DNA of 64,000 bases from Pseudomonas orientalis (GCF_022807995.1 NZ_CP094351.1:3069001-3133000); one strand, 5' to 3'. Shown: positions 1 through 8,123, numbered from the stretch's first letter. Program-made: numbers and translations. Notes: generated by a model from the sequence alone, not told the origin.

Positions 1-288
1 GCGACAGTCATCGCCAACCAACTCAGCAAATCCGCTGCAATCGAGCGAATCAGCCAGTTGACTGGAAACATGACCGCGAACGTAGCTAAGTTCATGGCGA
101 GGTTTGGGGTCAGTATTGGATTCATATTTTGGACCCTATGGATCTGGGCTTCATTCGGGTTCAGCACTAAGCCGATAGAGCGTACCGAGGTTCTACAGCT
201 GCTGTACTTCACGCTGCTAGGGTCTTGGTTTATACAAGACCTGCTGCGAGAGCTCTCACCATCATCAAGAAGAAAGAGACTGGCGTAA
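1..288 (+). CDS. Small membrane protein, 5' end outside window (prophage)
   Basis: The reading frame is open from the first base, so the true start lies to the left; 95 codons are visible. Two hydrophobic stretches (around FGVSIGFIFWTLWIWASF and LLYFTLLGSWF) predict two membrane segments, followed by a basic tail ending SSRRKRLA. It runs toward the leftward phage operon and stops just before a shared hairpin terminator. Its place beyond the replication/nin genes suggests a moron or lysis-region gene, but no family is recognised. Confidence 0.5.
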   Translation, partial: ATVIANQLSKSAAIERISQLTGNMTANVAKFMARFGVSIGFIFWTLWIWASFGFSTKPIERTEVLQLLYFTLLGSWFIQDLLRELSPSSRRKRLA

Positions 289-303
289 CCGTCTACAACT
301 AAA

Positions 304-326
304 AAACCCGGCGCTTGGCCGGGTTT
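304..326. terminator. Bidirectional hairpin terminator
   Basis: AAACCCGGC pairs with GCCGGGTTT around a 5-nt loop, with A/T runs on both flanks. It lies between the 3' ends of the rightward partial gene and the leftward phage operon, so it can serve both. Confidence 0.8.
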
Positions 327-400
327 AAGGTTTCGTGTGCGTTTCGCGTTACTTGTGCACTATGGGAAAACTACCCGAAAAACCCCACCATGTCAACATA

Positions 401-1087
401 TTACGCTGCACTTTCTTCTTTTTCCGCGTAAATCACCTGCCAAATAGGTTGTTGCGCCTGATCATCCACTTCTTTGATGGCTGTTCGCAGGAAGTCCCAA
501 ACATCCTTCCAGTCCCTATCCCAGTGCTTGGGCTCGATGTGCACGCCATAGATCTTGAGCATTCCCTCTGCTACCCGAGCCGGCCCCCATTGAGCCCCGC
601 CATGCGCCTCCAGCTTGTAGGACTGCAATGCCATAGTGATCATGCAGTGCGCCTTCGCGGCCTTGGCATCGCTCAGCGCGGACAGATCCACGTCGCCCCA
701 TATCAGCTTCTCGGCGTTCAGTACGTGAAGCATGGTCATGCATGGGTGGTAAAGGTAGTGACCGAACTGCTGCACCTGGAATGGAAGCGTTTCGATGGCG
801 CGTAGGACTTTGCCGATGGTGGCCAGGTGTGCGGCGCGGGCCGTGGAGTTGCCAGCGGACGTGCGCCGGGTTTCGCTGATGCTGATCCGCTGCCCAGGCA
901 CGGAGAAGCGCCCGGCCTCCTCCCCTTTCTCGCTGCCCATGGCTGGGAACTGGGCGTCACGCTTGCCGATGCGTCCGCCAGTCTTCACTGGTGCCGACTC
1001 TGCCCGGTCGATTGCCACAGCGCTGATCGACGCGTTCGATTCGTGTTGTGCTTCGGTCCATACCTGTCTTGCGTTGATCAGTTTCAT
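401..1087 (-). CDS. Phage protein, possible late-gene regulator (Q position)
   Basis: A 228-aa protein whose ATG overlaps the ninG stop codon (ATGA). It is the last gene of the leftward early operon, directly after ninB and ninG, which is where lambdoid phages keep the Q antiterminator. I recognise no antiterminator motif: there is no clear zinc knuckle or HTH, and the C-terminal half (about 120-228) is helix-rich and Trp-rich. Function is inferred from position only. Confidence 0.55.
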   Translation of the reverse strand: MKLINARQVWTEAQHESNASISAVAIDRAESAPVKTGGRIGKRDAQFPAMGSEKGEEAGRFSVPGQRISISETRRTSAGNSTARAAHLATIGKVLRAIETLPFQVQQFGHYLYHPCMTMLHVLNAEKLIWGDVDLSALSDAKAAKAHCMITMALQSYKLEAHGGAQWGPARVAEGMLKIYGVHIEPKHWDRDWKDVWDFLRTAIKEVDDQAQQPIWQVIYAEKEESAA

Positions 1088-1683
1088 GCTGCGAGCCCCT
1101 TCTTCAGTTCTTTGGTCATTGCGCGATATTTGGCCTTGATGGCCTTGATCTCTTCGACGGTGTACTTGCGCGCCTCATGTGGCCCTTCGATCCATGCAAC
1201 CTTCTCGGCACCGATACGCAATACCAGTCGGATGCGGTACTCGACGGCGTTGCCGGATAGGTTGCGATTGCACTTCACACACTGCCGGTGGATGTTCAGT
1301 GGCTCGAAGCGAAGCTCAGGACAGGCGCCCACGGATCGGTAATGCCCAGCGTCCCACCGGCTGCCGGTCATGAGGTTGTTATCGTTCGGCGTCGAGTCGC
1401 AGCTGATGCATGGCAGGTGCACGTCACGCAGGCGCACATACTCGTTCACCGCGGTCTGTGCTTCGCGCAGGTGGTCAGCCCTGCTCTTCAGCTTCTCCTT
1501 ACGGACTTTGATCTCTCGGCGATTAACCTGGGCCAGCGACTTACGGGCCTTCGCCTGGTTCACGTCCTTGATGGCCAGGCCGCACTTCGGGCTACATACG
1601 GCTTGGCCTAGGCGCTGCGGCGGGAAGCTGATGCCGCATGCGGGGTTCTTGCACTTCTTCGGTTTGGGTTGCTTGGCGATCAT
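1084..1683 (-). CDS. ninG: Recombination protein NinG (Rap-like)
   Basis: A 199-aa protein of the NinG/Rap family, which in lambda helps Red-type recombination by cutting branched DNA. Visible features are an N-terminal zinc-finger-like block (CKNPACG then CSPKCG, residues about 11-35), a basic helix, and a C-terminal HNH-like block with CISC, DAGHYRS, LRFEPLNIHRQC and CN. Length is normal for the family. It overlaps ninB upstream and the next gene downstream by 4 nt each, so translation is coupled. It fits with the RecT/YqaJ pair on the opposite operon. Confidence 0.88.
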   Translation of the reverse strand: MIAKQPKPKKCKNPACGISFPPQRLGQAVCSPKCGLAIKDVNQAKARKSLAQVNRREIKVRKEKLKSRADHLREAQTAVNEYVRLRDVHLPCISCDSTPNDNNLMTGSRWDAGHYRSVGACPELRFEPLNIHRQCVKCNRNLSGNAVEYRIRLVLRIGAEKVAWIEGPHEARKYTVEEIKAIKAKYRAMTKELKKGLAA

Positions 1684-2150
1684 GCAGCCTCCTTGCTGAG
1701 CAGATCATTGAAAACCACACCCTGGCCTGTGAAATAGGCGGCGATGCGGTCGGTGTAAGCGACGCCCTGGGCGCGGTTGAACAGGCTGGTCACCGGGAAG
1801 CCATCAGGGCCAAACAGATGGCACTCGCCCATCATGTCCAGCTTCGCTTCGTATGGCAGATGACGCATCACCCGGTACCACTCGGCCTGGAACCCAGCGT
1901 CCTCGTTCAGCAGGATCTGCACGCCGAAGTGAAGCTTGCAGTACCGACGCGCGTCCGCGGCGTCGCCGATCTGGGTCATCTCGGCGATGCGCTTGTACAT
2001 CCCGAACCACAGCCGGTTCTGGTCGAGTGTCCGGTCCTTGCCAGGGCGCAGGGAGACCACCACAAACTTCTTGTCCCGGTACATGGTGGTCAGGCATGTG
2101 ATGGCCTCAGTGAGCTTGGCCTGGCAGTTGACGCTGATCTTGTCGGTCAT
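1680..2150 (-). CDS. ninB: NinB-like recombination protein
   Basis: A 156-aa protein. The central motif with LDQNRLWFGMYKRIAEM matches the conserved 'S/TLxQNxxLW' element of the NinB/Orf family, recombination mediators that load on single-stranded DNA. It sits between the P-like gene and ninG with 4-nt overlaps at both ends, the usual nin-region order. Assignment rests on the motif and gene order; the family diverges strongly. Confidence 0.75.
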   Translation of the reverse strand: MTDKISVNCQAKLTEAITCLTTMYRDKKFVVVSLRPGKDRTLDQNRLWFGMYKRIAEMTQIGDAADARRYCKLHFGVQILLNEDAGFQAEWYRVMRHLPYEAKLDMMGECHLFGPDGFPVTSLFNRAQGVAYTDRIAAYFTGQGVVFNDLLSKEAA

Positions 2151-2953
2151 TGCACCGCCCTCTTCTCTTCCAGCTCTCGGGTCTGCTTGATGAGGAGCGC
2201 CCGGCGGTCTGCCAACTCATTGGCCGCCTCAATCCGGATCTCGTCTTTTTTCTCAGCGCTGGCTGCACGCATCTCCAGCATCGATGACTTCACGAGCTCA
2301 AGCTTTTCGCGAAGAGCCGGCGCTGGCCGCGTAACGGTGCCAGTAAGCAAACCCGCAATCGCGCGGCCATCTTCCGTGACGGGCTCGATACTCAGGTCCG
2401 CCAGGTGCTTCTGGGCGTGCTCGCGAGGGATGCGCTTCAGCTCCATGGCCTTGGTGACAGCCTGGATTCGGCGGTTGGCGTCAAAGCCGACCGAAACGTG
2501 CCAGTTGACGGCCTTCGCATCCTCGCGGGCCTGGCTCACGAAACGCTGGTAGGCGTCGATGAACGCCATGCGCGCACCGATTTTGTCGCCGCCATCCAGG
2601 ATGGGTTTCGCGGCAGCCAGTGCCAGTTGGATCTCGTCGGTCAGCACCACGGTTTCATATTCGTCGTTGGTGGTCATTGCAATCGCCCAAGCCTCGTCCT
2701 TCCCAGGGCGGCCGTCGTAGGTCTGGACACGCTGCAGGATGTCGGCCATAGCCAGCTTGCCCTTCACTTCGAAGCGGCAGGACTTCAATGCGGCTTTGAC
2801 AACGGGTACCTGGTAGGCGCAGAGGTCTTCGGCCATCATCGCGGCAGTGCCTGGGTTCATTTCCTGACCCATGGCCTCGGCGGTTGCGCAGATGGCGGCG
2901 GCCAGACCTGCAACCTGCTGGTCGTTCATTTCAGAGGTATTCATTGCGTTCAC
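2147..2953 (-). CDS. Phage replication-region protein (P position)
   Basis: A 268-aa protein translated directly after the O-like gene, with the start overlapping its 3' end (ATG at 2953; an alternative ATG lies at 2944). The N-terminal 75 residues are helical (AAAICATAEAMGQEMNPGT and a block ending ADILQRVQ), and the C-terminus is charged and probably coiled-coil (EKLELVKSSMLEMRAASAEKK). By position it could be the helicase loader (lambda P role). No Walker motif or other diagnostic residue is seen, so the function stays inferred. Confidence 0.6.
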   Translation of the reverse strand: MNAMNTSEMNDQQVAGLAAAICATAEAMGQEMNPGTAAMMAEDLCAYQVPVVKAALKSCRFEVKGKLAMADILQRVQTYDGRPGKDEAWAIAMTTNDEYETVVLTDEIQLALAAAKPILDGGDKIGARMAFIDAYQRFVSQAREDAKAVNWHVSVGFDANRRIQAVTKAMELKRIPREHAQKHLADLSIEPVTEDGRAIAGLLTGTVTRPAPALREKLELVKSSMLEMRAASAEKKDEIRIEAANELADRRALLIKQTRELEEKRAVQ

Positions 2954-3920
2954 CTGATTGGCGTTTGGCCAGGACCATCTGGGCGGCCTGCTCGGCTGCG
3001 GAGTGGTTCGCCTCGGTCCGTTCCATCTGGCGTGCGGTCGTCCCGTTAATGCGCTGCCCGGTCACCCACTGGGTGTGATAGCTCTCGGCGTTGGCCAGCA
3101 GTTCGTTGAGGCTATGGCACTTGCGCAGCACAGCGGCGTCGCTGGTTTTCAGGAAGTGGGCGGCCACGTGGTGAGCGACGTCGGCACCGAGGCGGTCGAC
3201 CAGTTGCCCGAGCTGGCCGCCTACCTTGGCATTCCACACCGGCCACGCGCCGTAGCGTTTGCGGTAAGCCATGGCGTAGTTAGCCCAGACCTTGAAGGTT
3301 TTGCAGGTCTGGTCTTTGGGGCCAGGCATGTCAGCGGGGATCTCGACCCTTGGGGTATCGGTGCGATCAACCACCAGCACCAAGCCGCGGGACTGAGCCG
3401 GCTTGCCGGTGGCGTCCTGCAAGCCCTGACTGGTGTCCTGACTGGTGTCCTGATTGGTACCCTGATGATTGGTATCCTGATTTGTCGGAGATTTATCCGA
3501 CCCTTGCTCGGATTTTTTTCCGACCTTGCTCGGAAATTTATCCGAGGTAGATCGGATTTTTTTCCGACCTTTGTTTTTGGGTGGGGTCGGATATTTTTCC
3601 GACCCATCAAGCTTCTGGTTCCACTCGACGGCCTTCTCGGTGAGGCGAAAAAGCGTGATGTTTGAAGTGCTGGAAAGCTCAATCAAACCGGCCTCTTCCA
3701 GGGCCTTCAGCATGCGGTAAGCGGTGTCCGGCTTATCGGTAAGCAATGGCAGCTCTTCGATGATCTTGGCCTTGCTCAGCGCGAAGAAGATCCCGTCATC
3801 AGTCTTGATTGGCTTGGTCCAACTCGGGCAGCCGTAGACGAAGGCGAACAGCAGGGCCTGCTGAGAATTCAGCCCCCACTCCAGCGCCTTCACCTGGTTA
3901 ATCGTGACGGTGTATTGCAT
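2931..3920 (-). CDS. Phage replication initiator, O-like
   Basis: A 329-aa protein. Residues about 1-110 look like a winged-helix DNA-binding domain (helical stretch, then DKPDTAYRMLKALEEAGLIELSS, then a beta wing). Residues about 110-180 are a low-complexity Lys/Ser/Gln/Thr linker encoded by the iteron array. The C-terminal part (CKTFKVWANYAMAYRKRYGAWPVWN onward) resembles phage O/DnaT-type partner domains. A GGAAGG Shine-Dalgarno lies 6 nt before the ATG, which follows the antirepressor stop almost directly. As in lambda, the initiator gene appears to contain its own origin. Confidence 0.75.
   Translation of the reverse strand: MQYTVTINQVKALEWGLNSQQALLFAFVYGCPSWTKPIKTDDGIFFALSKAKIIEELPLLTDKPDTAYRMLKALEEAGLIELSSTSNITLFRLTEKAVEWNQKLDGSEKYPTPPKNKGRKKIRSTSDKFPSKVGKKSEQGSDKSPTNQDTNHQGTNQDTSQDTSQGLQDATGKPAQSRGLVLVVDRTDTPRVEIPADMPGPKDQTCKTFKVWANYAMAYRKRYGAWPVWNAKVGGQLGQLVDRLGADVAHHVAAHFLKTSDAAVLRKCHSLNELLANAESYHTQWVTGQRINGTTARQMERTEANHSAAEQAAQMVLAKRQSGERNEYL
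3430..3480. repeat. Four 12-bp direct repeats next to the putative origin
   Basis: CTGGTGTCCTGA occurs at 3430-3441 and 3442-3453, TTGGTACCCTGA at 3454-3465 and TTGGTATCCTGA at 3469-3480. They lie in the O-like coding sequence, encode the repetitive Asn/Gln/Asp/Thr linker, and directly adjoin the inverted-repeat iterons. Confidence 0.75.
3485..3602. other. Putative phage replication origin: five inverted-repeat iterons
   Basis: The dyad TCGGA-N6-TCCGA occurs five times, starting at 3485, 3508, 3530, 3552 and 3587. Every spacer is exactly 6 nt and A/T-rich. The first four starts are 23, 22 and 22 bp apart (about two helical turns) and the last is 35 bp away. The array lies inside the O-like gene, where lambdoid phages keep their origin iterons. 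It is seen directly; the role is inferred. Confidence 0.75.
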
Positions 3921-3921
3921 G

Positions 3922-4746
3922 TCAGGCCTTCCCGACCTTAGCGGCTAATTCAAGGAAGCGATCCACGTACCAGTGAGGCTGCGTCTCGCGGGGGCATTGA
4001 GGGCTGGTGAGGTTCTTGCCGTAGGCCATGCCTTTCTCGGTCACACACCAGTAGTCGACCATCTCCTGCTTGGAGTTTTTGCGCTGCAGGACCTTGAGGA
4101 AGCCGTGGGCCTCAAGTGCAAGGTTGAAAGCGCGCGCGGTGCTGGCGATGGCGTGTTCTTTGATAAGGGCGGTGATTGCCTTGGTCGGCATCGAAGAACC
4201 ACCAGCGGCGTCCGGGGCGGCGTCTACGGCATAGCCTGGGAGGAACTTGGCATCTAAGCCGTTGTTGGCGGCGATCTTGGCCAGCATCAGCATCTTGCTG
4301 GAGTTCGCAGGCTTCAGCAGGCGGTCGAAGCACTCCAGAATGGCAAGCTCACCGATGATCTTTGGATTGCTTGGCAGTGCGCGGGCGCGCTCACGATCCT
4401 CAAGCGCCGTCATGCGATCGAAGACCAATGCCTGAAGCTCATAGCTGTACGACATGGCGATCAGGCAGGCTTCACGCTTGGGGAACACAAAGCACTTTTG
4501 TACGCGGCTACGGGCGTCAAGGTAATCGGCTGAAAATTTAGCCGATTGATCGGCGCCGAGAACACGCGGCACTTTGGCGATCAGGTTCTTGTGAGTCAGG
4601 GTCGGCTCGCCCTTCTTGCGCTTGGAGTTGATGAAGTCCACCAGCTCAAGACTGGACATGGAAACACCGCGCGCCACGTTTTCAGATTGCGAAAAACGTG
4701 GCGCGATATTGTTGGGGGTATTGATCGATTCAGTGTGTTGGCGCAT
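3922..4746 (-). CDS. Phage regulatory protein, Rha/antirepressor-like
   Basis: A 274-aa protein. Residues about 28-120 resemble the Rha/antirepressor N-terminal domain: SSLELVDFINSKRK, then LTHKNLIAKVPRVLG, then a FVFPKREACLIAMSY strand and a helix ending DRMTALEDRE. The C-terminal half carries a winged-helix-like segment (AITALIKEHAIASTARAFNLALEAHGFLKV). A GGAG lies 6 nt before the ATG. It sits in the leftward operon between a terminator and the O-like gene. Such proteins modulate repressor activity or lysogeny; the exact target is unknown. Confidence 0.7.
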   Translation of the reverse strand: MRQHTESINTPNNIAPRFSQSENVARGVSMSSLELVDFINSKRKKGEPTLTHKNLIAKVPRVLGADQSAKFSADYLDARSRVQKCFVFPKREACLIAMSYSYELQALVFDRMTALEDRERARALPSNPKIIGELAILECFDRLLKPANSSKMLMLAKIAANNGLDAKFLPGYAVDAAPDAAGGSSMPTKAITALIKEHAIASTARAFNLALEAHGFLKVLQRKNSKQEMVDYWCVTEKGMAYGKNLTSPQCPRETQPHWYVDRFLELAAKVGKA

Positions 4747-4774
4747 GATTCGCTCCAGTTGTTTACTGCTGTAG

Positions 4775-4803
4775 AAAAAGCCGACCTTGACCGTCGGCTT
4801 TTT
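4775..4803. terminator. Intra-operon terminator (tR1-like position)
   Basis: AAAAAGCCGAC pairs with GTCGGCTTTTT around a 7-nt loop, an 11-bp perfect stem with U-runs on both strands. It lies between the CII-like gene and the antirepressor-like gene, where lambdoid operons place a conditional terminator overcome by antitermination. Confidence 0.85.
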
Positions 4804-4815
4804 TGTGCCCGGAAT

Positions 4816-5238
4816 TCAGGCGGCTTTTACCGATTCATCCATCACGTCCAAGGTTTCCCGAATGTGGCCGATCTCGCGGCGGATGGTCGATTTGTCGAAC
4901 TGGCACACGTGGCCATCTTTCAACGCTTCGTGCACCGCGATGGTCAGATCGGCAAACTCTTTGCTGACACTGATCATGGATTTGGTGAGTTCTTGCGGCT
5001 TCGGGGCGGTCTTCGCTACCAGGTCAAAACCAAACTCCCCGGCAAGCGTGATCAGCGGGCGCATGTCCCCGGTGTGCAGCAAGATCCCGAACAGATGCTC
5101 CACGGTCAGGTGGTGAGCCTCGTTGTCCGGGTTCGCGCGCTGAAGCAGGCCTACGTGCGGAACACCCATCTTTGCGGCCAGGGACTTGGGCTCGTTGCCC
5201 TTCACTGCTGCCTGACATGCATCCAAAAAGTCTTCCAT
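4816..5238 (-). CDS. Phage regulatory protein, CII-like (CP76 type)
   Basis: A 140-aa protein. The start at 5238 is chosen over upstream in-frame codons because a GAGG Shine-Dalgarno lies about 8 nt before MEDFLDACQAAVKG. The N-terminal segment KSLAAKMGVPHVGLLQRANP fits a helix-turn-helix, followed by LTVEHLFGILLHTGDMRPL, typical of the phage regulatory CII family (CP76-type). It follows the Cro-like gene in the leftward operon and probably takes part in the lysis-lysogeny decision. Confidence 0.75.
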   Translation of the reverse strand: MEDFLDACQAAVKGNEPKSLAAKMGVPHVGLLQRANPDNEAHHLTVEHLFGILLHTGDMRPLITLAGEFGFDLVAKTAPKPQELTKSMISVSKEFADLTIAVHEALKDGHVCQFDKSTIRREIGHIRETLDVMDESVKAA

Positions 5239-5320
5239 TCGTAAAACCTCAAATTTGTTTCCGTGGCGCCCTGCTGGTGCAGAGGCGATCATTTGCTCAA
5301 TGGGGCGGTGGAGATGGATG

Positions 5321-5533
5321 TCAGGCAGCGGATCTGGCGCGCTTCTGTGGCATGCACAGCTCGCGAGCAGTAATCTTCCCACCGGTCAGCTCTTCAGCCC
5401 TGAAAGCCTTTTCGGCGCGCATCGGGTGAATCCCGGCAACCCAGTACGAAACTGCTGCTTGGGAAACGTCGAGCGCTAAAGCGGTTTTGGTTTGCCCGCC
5501 GAAGAAGTCGACGAGCTTTTCGATAGGGGTCAT
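5321..5533 (-). CDS. Cro-like repressor (YdaS-type HTH)
   Basis: A 70-aa protein with a single helix-turn-helix: TPIEKLVDFFGGQTKTALALDVSQAAVSYWVAG, the YdaS/Cro pattern, followed by AEKAFRAEELTGGKITARELCM. AGGAGGG lies 7 nt upstream of the ATG. It is divergent from the CI gene across an 82-bp region holding three operators, so it is the first gene of the leftward early operon. It is expected to bind the same operators as CI. Confidence 0.85.
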   Translation of the reverse strand: MTPIEKLVDFFGGQTKTALALDVSQAAVSYWVAGIHPMRAEKAFRAEELTGGKITARELCMPQKRARSAA

Positions 5534-5548
5534 ATGAGAGCCCTCCTG

Positions 5549-5609
5549 ATAAGCCTGCTTATATCCTAAGTAGAAGCAAGCTTATTTGCAAGCCAATAAG
5601 GGAACTTAT
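5549..5609. promoter_or_regulatory. CI/Cro operator region (three operators)
   Basis: Three 14-bp sites: ATAAGC-CT-GCTTAT (5549-5562, perfect dyad), AGAAGC-AA-GCTTAT (5572-5585) and ATAAGG-GA-ACTTAT (5596-5609), starting 23 and 24 bp apart. They fill the region between the divergent cI and cro genes. A possible leftward promoter has TTGCAA (5591-5586) and TAGGAT (5568-5563) with 17-bp spacing, overlapping the middle operator. Confidence 0.8.
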
Positions 5610-5615
5610 AAATTC

Positions 5616-6284
5616 ATGTGCATGAGCACACTTGCAGAACGTCTAAAAGAAGCGCGGAAACACGCGAAGCTGACCCAGGCAAAACTGGCGACGGTTTCCG
5701 GTGTTGAGCAGCCCCTGATCTCCCAGCTGGAGACAGGCAAGAACCTTCAAAGCGCACACCTTCCAAAATTCGCCCACATATGCGGCGTGAGTGCTATTTG
5801 GCTGTCGGACGATATTGGCCCCATGGTCATTGACTCAAAAAAGGAAGAGTCGAACGTATCGCTGGCTGCCCAGAATCCTCAGAGCTTCCGCTATCCGGTG
5901 ATTAGCTGGGTGTCTGCGGGCGCTTGGTCTGAAGCGGTGGAGCCCTACCCGGCTGGAATCTCGGACACCTACGAGTTTTCGGAGTACGACTCCAAAGGCC
6001 CTGCGTTCTGGCTGAGAGTTAAAGGTGACTCGATGACGGCGCCCGCTGGCCAGAGCATCACCGAGGGCACGCTGATCCTGGTGGACACTGAGGCTGAAGT
6101 TGCACCAGGTAAGCTGGTGGTGGCCAAGCTGCCGGACAGTAACGAAGCCACATTCAAGAAACTGGTCAGCGACGGCGGCCGGCTGTTCCTGAAACCGCTG
6201 AACCCGAGCTATCCAATCGAGGCGGTGGACGAGAGCTGCAGGATCGTGGGCGTGGTTGTGCAGGCCTTACAGAAGTTTTATTGA
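5616..6284 (+). CDS. CI-type prophage repressor (HTH + S24 protease domain)
   Basis: A 222-aa repressor. Residues 5-45 form an HTH (ERLKEARKHAKLTQAKLA, then QPLISQLETGK). Residues about 93-220 are a LexA-like S24 peptidase domain: Ala101-Gly102 is the likely self-cleavage site in WVSAGAW, Ser139 the nucleophile in KGDSM, and Lys171 the general base in VVAKLP. The phage should therefore be inducible through RecA. The start at 5616 is preferred because AAGGGAA lies 11 nt upstream; ATG 5622 is the alternative. It represses from the operators just upstream and probably from those at 8457-8495. Confidence 0.93.
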   Translation: MCMSTLAERLKEARKHAKLTQAKLATVSGVEQPLISQLETGKNLQSAHLPKFAHICGVSAIWLSDDIGPMVIDSKKEESNVSLAAQNPQSFRYPVISWVSAGAWSEAVEPYPAGISDTYEFSEYDSKGPAFWLRVKGDSMTAPAGQSITEGTLILVDTEAEVAPGKLVVAKLPDSNEATFKKLVSDGGRLFLKPLNPSYPIEAVDESCRIVGVVVQALQKFY

Positions 6285-6334
6285 TCGGCTCCATTGCATA
6301 GACAAGCTGGTGATTGTAGAAAAATGAGCTGGCG

Positions 6335-6351
6335 GTAGGTTTTTAACCTAC
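6335..6351. other. Perfect 7-bp inverted repeat downstream of cI
   Basis: GTAGGTT pairs with AACCTAC around 3 T. It lies in the 104-bp gap between cI and the next gene. There is no U-run beyond it, so termination is doubtful; nothing else is seen in the gap. Confidence 0.35.
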
Positions 6352-6388
6352 GTATCAGAAGCAACAGCTTGACCAAAGGGACGCAAGA

Positions 6389-6667
6389 ATGAAAAACGAT
6401 ATCGACCTAAATGATGCGGACTCGCGCATCGAGATTGTTCAGGCGCTCATCACGATGGGATCAGTGGTTTCGTCTCAGAACGCACTGTTTCTTTCTATTA
6501 CTGAAACACTTGTGCCCATGAGCGCGTTCAAGGATGAGGTTGTCCGCAAGGAGTATTTTTCGGCCATGAGGAAAATGCTGGCGGACGCTGCCTCATTCAA
6601 TGAGCAAATCCAGAAAATCACACAGAGGCTTAAAACCGACTTGATTGAAGAGGCTCCCGATGCATGA
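6389..6667 (+). CDS. Hypothetical prophage protein
   Basis: A 92-aa mostly helical, acidic protein without membrane segments, cysteines or recognised motif. It overlaps the next gene by 8 nt, so the two are probably co-translated. It lies just downstream of cI, so it could be expressed in the lysogen as a moron. Confidence 0.6.
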   Translation: MKNDIDLNDADSRIEIVQALITMGSVVSSQNALFLSITETLVPMSAFKDEVVRKEYFSAMRKMLADAASFNEQIQKITQRLKTDLIEEAPDA

Positions 6668-7304
6668 TGAGCGCTCTCGCCTGGAGTTATCGTACGCCAA
6701 AGTCGTCAGGCTTGCGTGCGACCAGATGGAACAGCTCGACGAGCTTCGGCTTGCCCTTGCTGAAACGGAAGCTCGCGCTAACAAATCAATTGATTTGGGT
6801 CGAAATGAAAGCATAGACGCTCCTAATGGGCGCGACCATAATACTGATATGACTGAATTTAGCCGTGACGAACTCAAAGCCCATCTTGAGAGCCAAGATC
6901 TCAAGGTGGATGCGCGCTTGAAAAGTTTTGAGCAGACCGTTAAGGATGCGATGGGTGAAATCCGCTTGGAGATTTCAAATATCGGTGGTGATCTGAAAGC
7001 CGTTGAAAGAGACCTCTCGCACCTTAAGGATATGCGATCAACTGTGAAAAACACGGGCCTTGGCGTAATCCTTGCGGTCGTGGCAAGTGCGCTTACGATC
7101 TATTTTGGTGTGCAGAGTAGCAACTCCAGCTTGGTTTCTAGCACTATTTCCGGGTTCGGAGTTGGGAAGGATGTGGCCACAGCCCAAGCATCAATGGCCC
7201 AGCAAACCAAAGATGTACAGGACTTGTTGAAGCAAGTTCAGGACCAGCAAAAAATGATTCAAAAGGCGCTTGAGACACCAGAGACGCCTCCAAAATCTCC
7301 GTAA
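6660..7304 (+). CDS. Hypothetical coiled-coil membrane protein (prophage)
   Basis: A 214-aa protein starting at the ATG that overlaps the preceding stop (GATGCATGA). Residues 1-130 are charged and heptad-like, residues about 133-151 are one hydrophobic membrane span (GLGVILAVVASALTIYFGV), and residues 175-205 are a second short Gln-rich coiled coil. The layout resembles small phage or Abi membrane anchors. It is probably expressed from the repressor side of the prophage and may act in superinfection exclusion, but no family is recognised. Confidence 0.65.
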   Translation: MHDERSRLELSYAKVVRLACDQMEQLDELRLALAETEARANKSIDLGRNESIDAPNGRDHNTDMTEFSRDELKAHLESQDLKVDARLKSFEQTVKDAMGEIRLEISNIGGDLKAVERDLSHLKDMRSTVKNTGLGVILAVVASALTIYFGVQSSNSSLVSSTISGFGVGKDVATAQASMAQQTKDVQDLLKQVQDQQKMIQKALETPETPPKSP

Positions 7305-7418
7305 AAACCATTTGCAGCCTGGCCTGGCACCCGGCTTCCTTTATCCTCCCTACACTGCCTGCCAATGGCAGCCATATGCCACTATTGGTAAGTGGGGAAG
7401 AATTACCGGAGGGATCCA

Positions 7419-7994
7419 ATGAAAGGGTTTGGAGCGTTTGCGCTAATCGTTGGCGTGTGCTGGCTGGTCTTCGCGCTGAGCATGGATGTGTCGGTACCGA
7501 CCGGCGCCGGCGGCCGAGTGAACAACATGGGGCTGATGGCTGACCGACAGATCCATACGATTGTCGGCGGCATGATCGCACTCGCTGGCCTGCTTATGCT
7601 TTTGCTGGGCGGCAAAGGCTCCCCTACTGCCGCCCAGGTAGAGAAAGATACTCGCCCCTGCCCTATGTGTGCCGAGAGCATTAAGACTGCTGCGATCAAG
7701 TGCAAGCACTGCGGAGCGGACGTTGAGCCTGCCGCAGCACCACGGCTGAAAAACGGCTGGGTCGCCTCGACTACCTGCCGGGACGAGGAAGAGCAGCAAA
7801 GCACCATTGAAGCTATTACCGGAACCGGGCTTCCGGTTGTTTCGATGATCGGCCTGGCTGTAGGTGCCGGCCCATTTGCAACGAAGGAAGAGGCCAAGCA
7901 AGCCCTTGTGACGATGCGCGACGGACCCAGGCTATTCAGCGAGATCGTTTATAGGGACTCGGTGAGCGGCAAATACCCACCGATCAGCGATTGA
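7419..7994 (+). CDS. Membrane protein with zinc ribbon (prophage moron)
   Basis: A 191-aa protein. CGGAGGG lies 6 nt before the chosen ATG. Two hydrophobic segments (residues about 3-21 and 46-64) are followed by a cytoplasmic zinc ribbon, CPMCAES then CKHCG (C-x2-C-x12-C-x2-C), and a C-terminal alpha/beta region. Such short ribbons with TM segments are common in conversion genes of unknown function. It is followed by a strong terminator, so it forms its own unit downstream of cI. Confidence 0.7.
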   Translation: MKGFGAFALIVGVCWLVFALSMDVSVPTGAGGRVNNMGLMADRQIHTIVGGMIALAGLLMLLLGGKGSPTAAQVEKDTRPCPMCAESIKTAAIKCKHCGADVEPAAAPRLKNGWVASTTCRDEEEQQSTIEAITGTGLPVVSMIGLAVGAGPFATKEEAKQALVTMRDGPRLFSEIVYRDSVSGKYPPISD

Positions 7995-8011
7995 CACCAA
8001 CAGGCTACCAG

Positions 8012-8034
8012 AGCCCGCTTTTGCGGGCTTTTTA
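8012..8034 (+). terminator. Rho-independent terminator
   Basis: AGCCCGC-TTTT-GCGGGCT followed by five T, just downstream of the zinc-ribbon gene. Confidence 0.88.
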
Positions 8035-8123
8035 TTGCGTGGGGGAAAGTCACCCTTAGACCATTTATGCATAAATGCATTATGGATCCAAATGCAGCTT
8101 GCCAATATCGCACGCCATCAATA

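Noticed and set aside
401..1087. Calling this gene a definite Q antiterminator
   Set aside because: Only the position supports it; no diagnostic antiterminator motif is visible.
3430..3480. A CRISPR-like array
   Set aside because: The 12-bp repeats are contiguous without spacers and lie in frame inside the O-like gene next to origin iterons.
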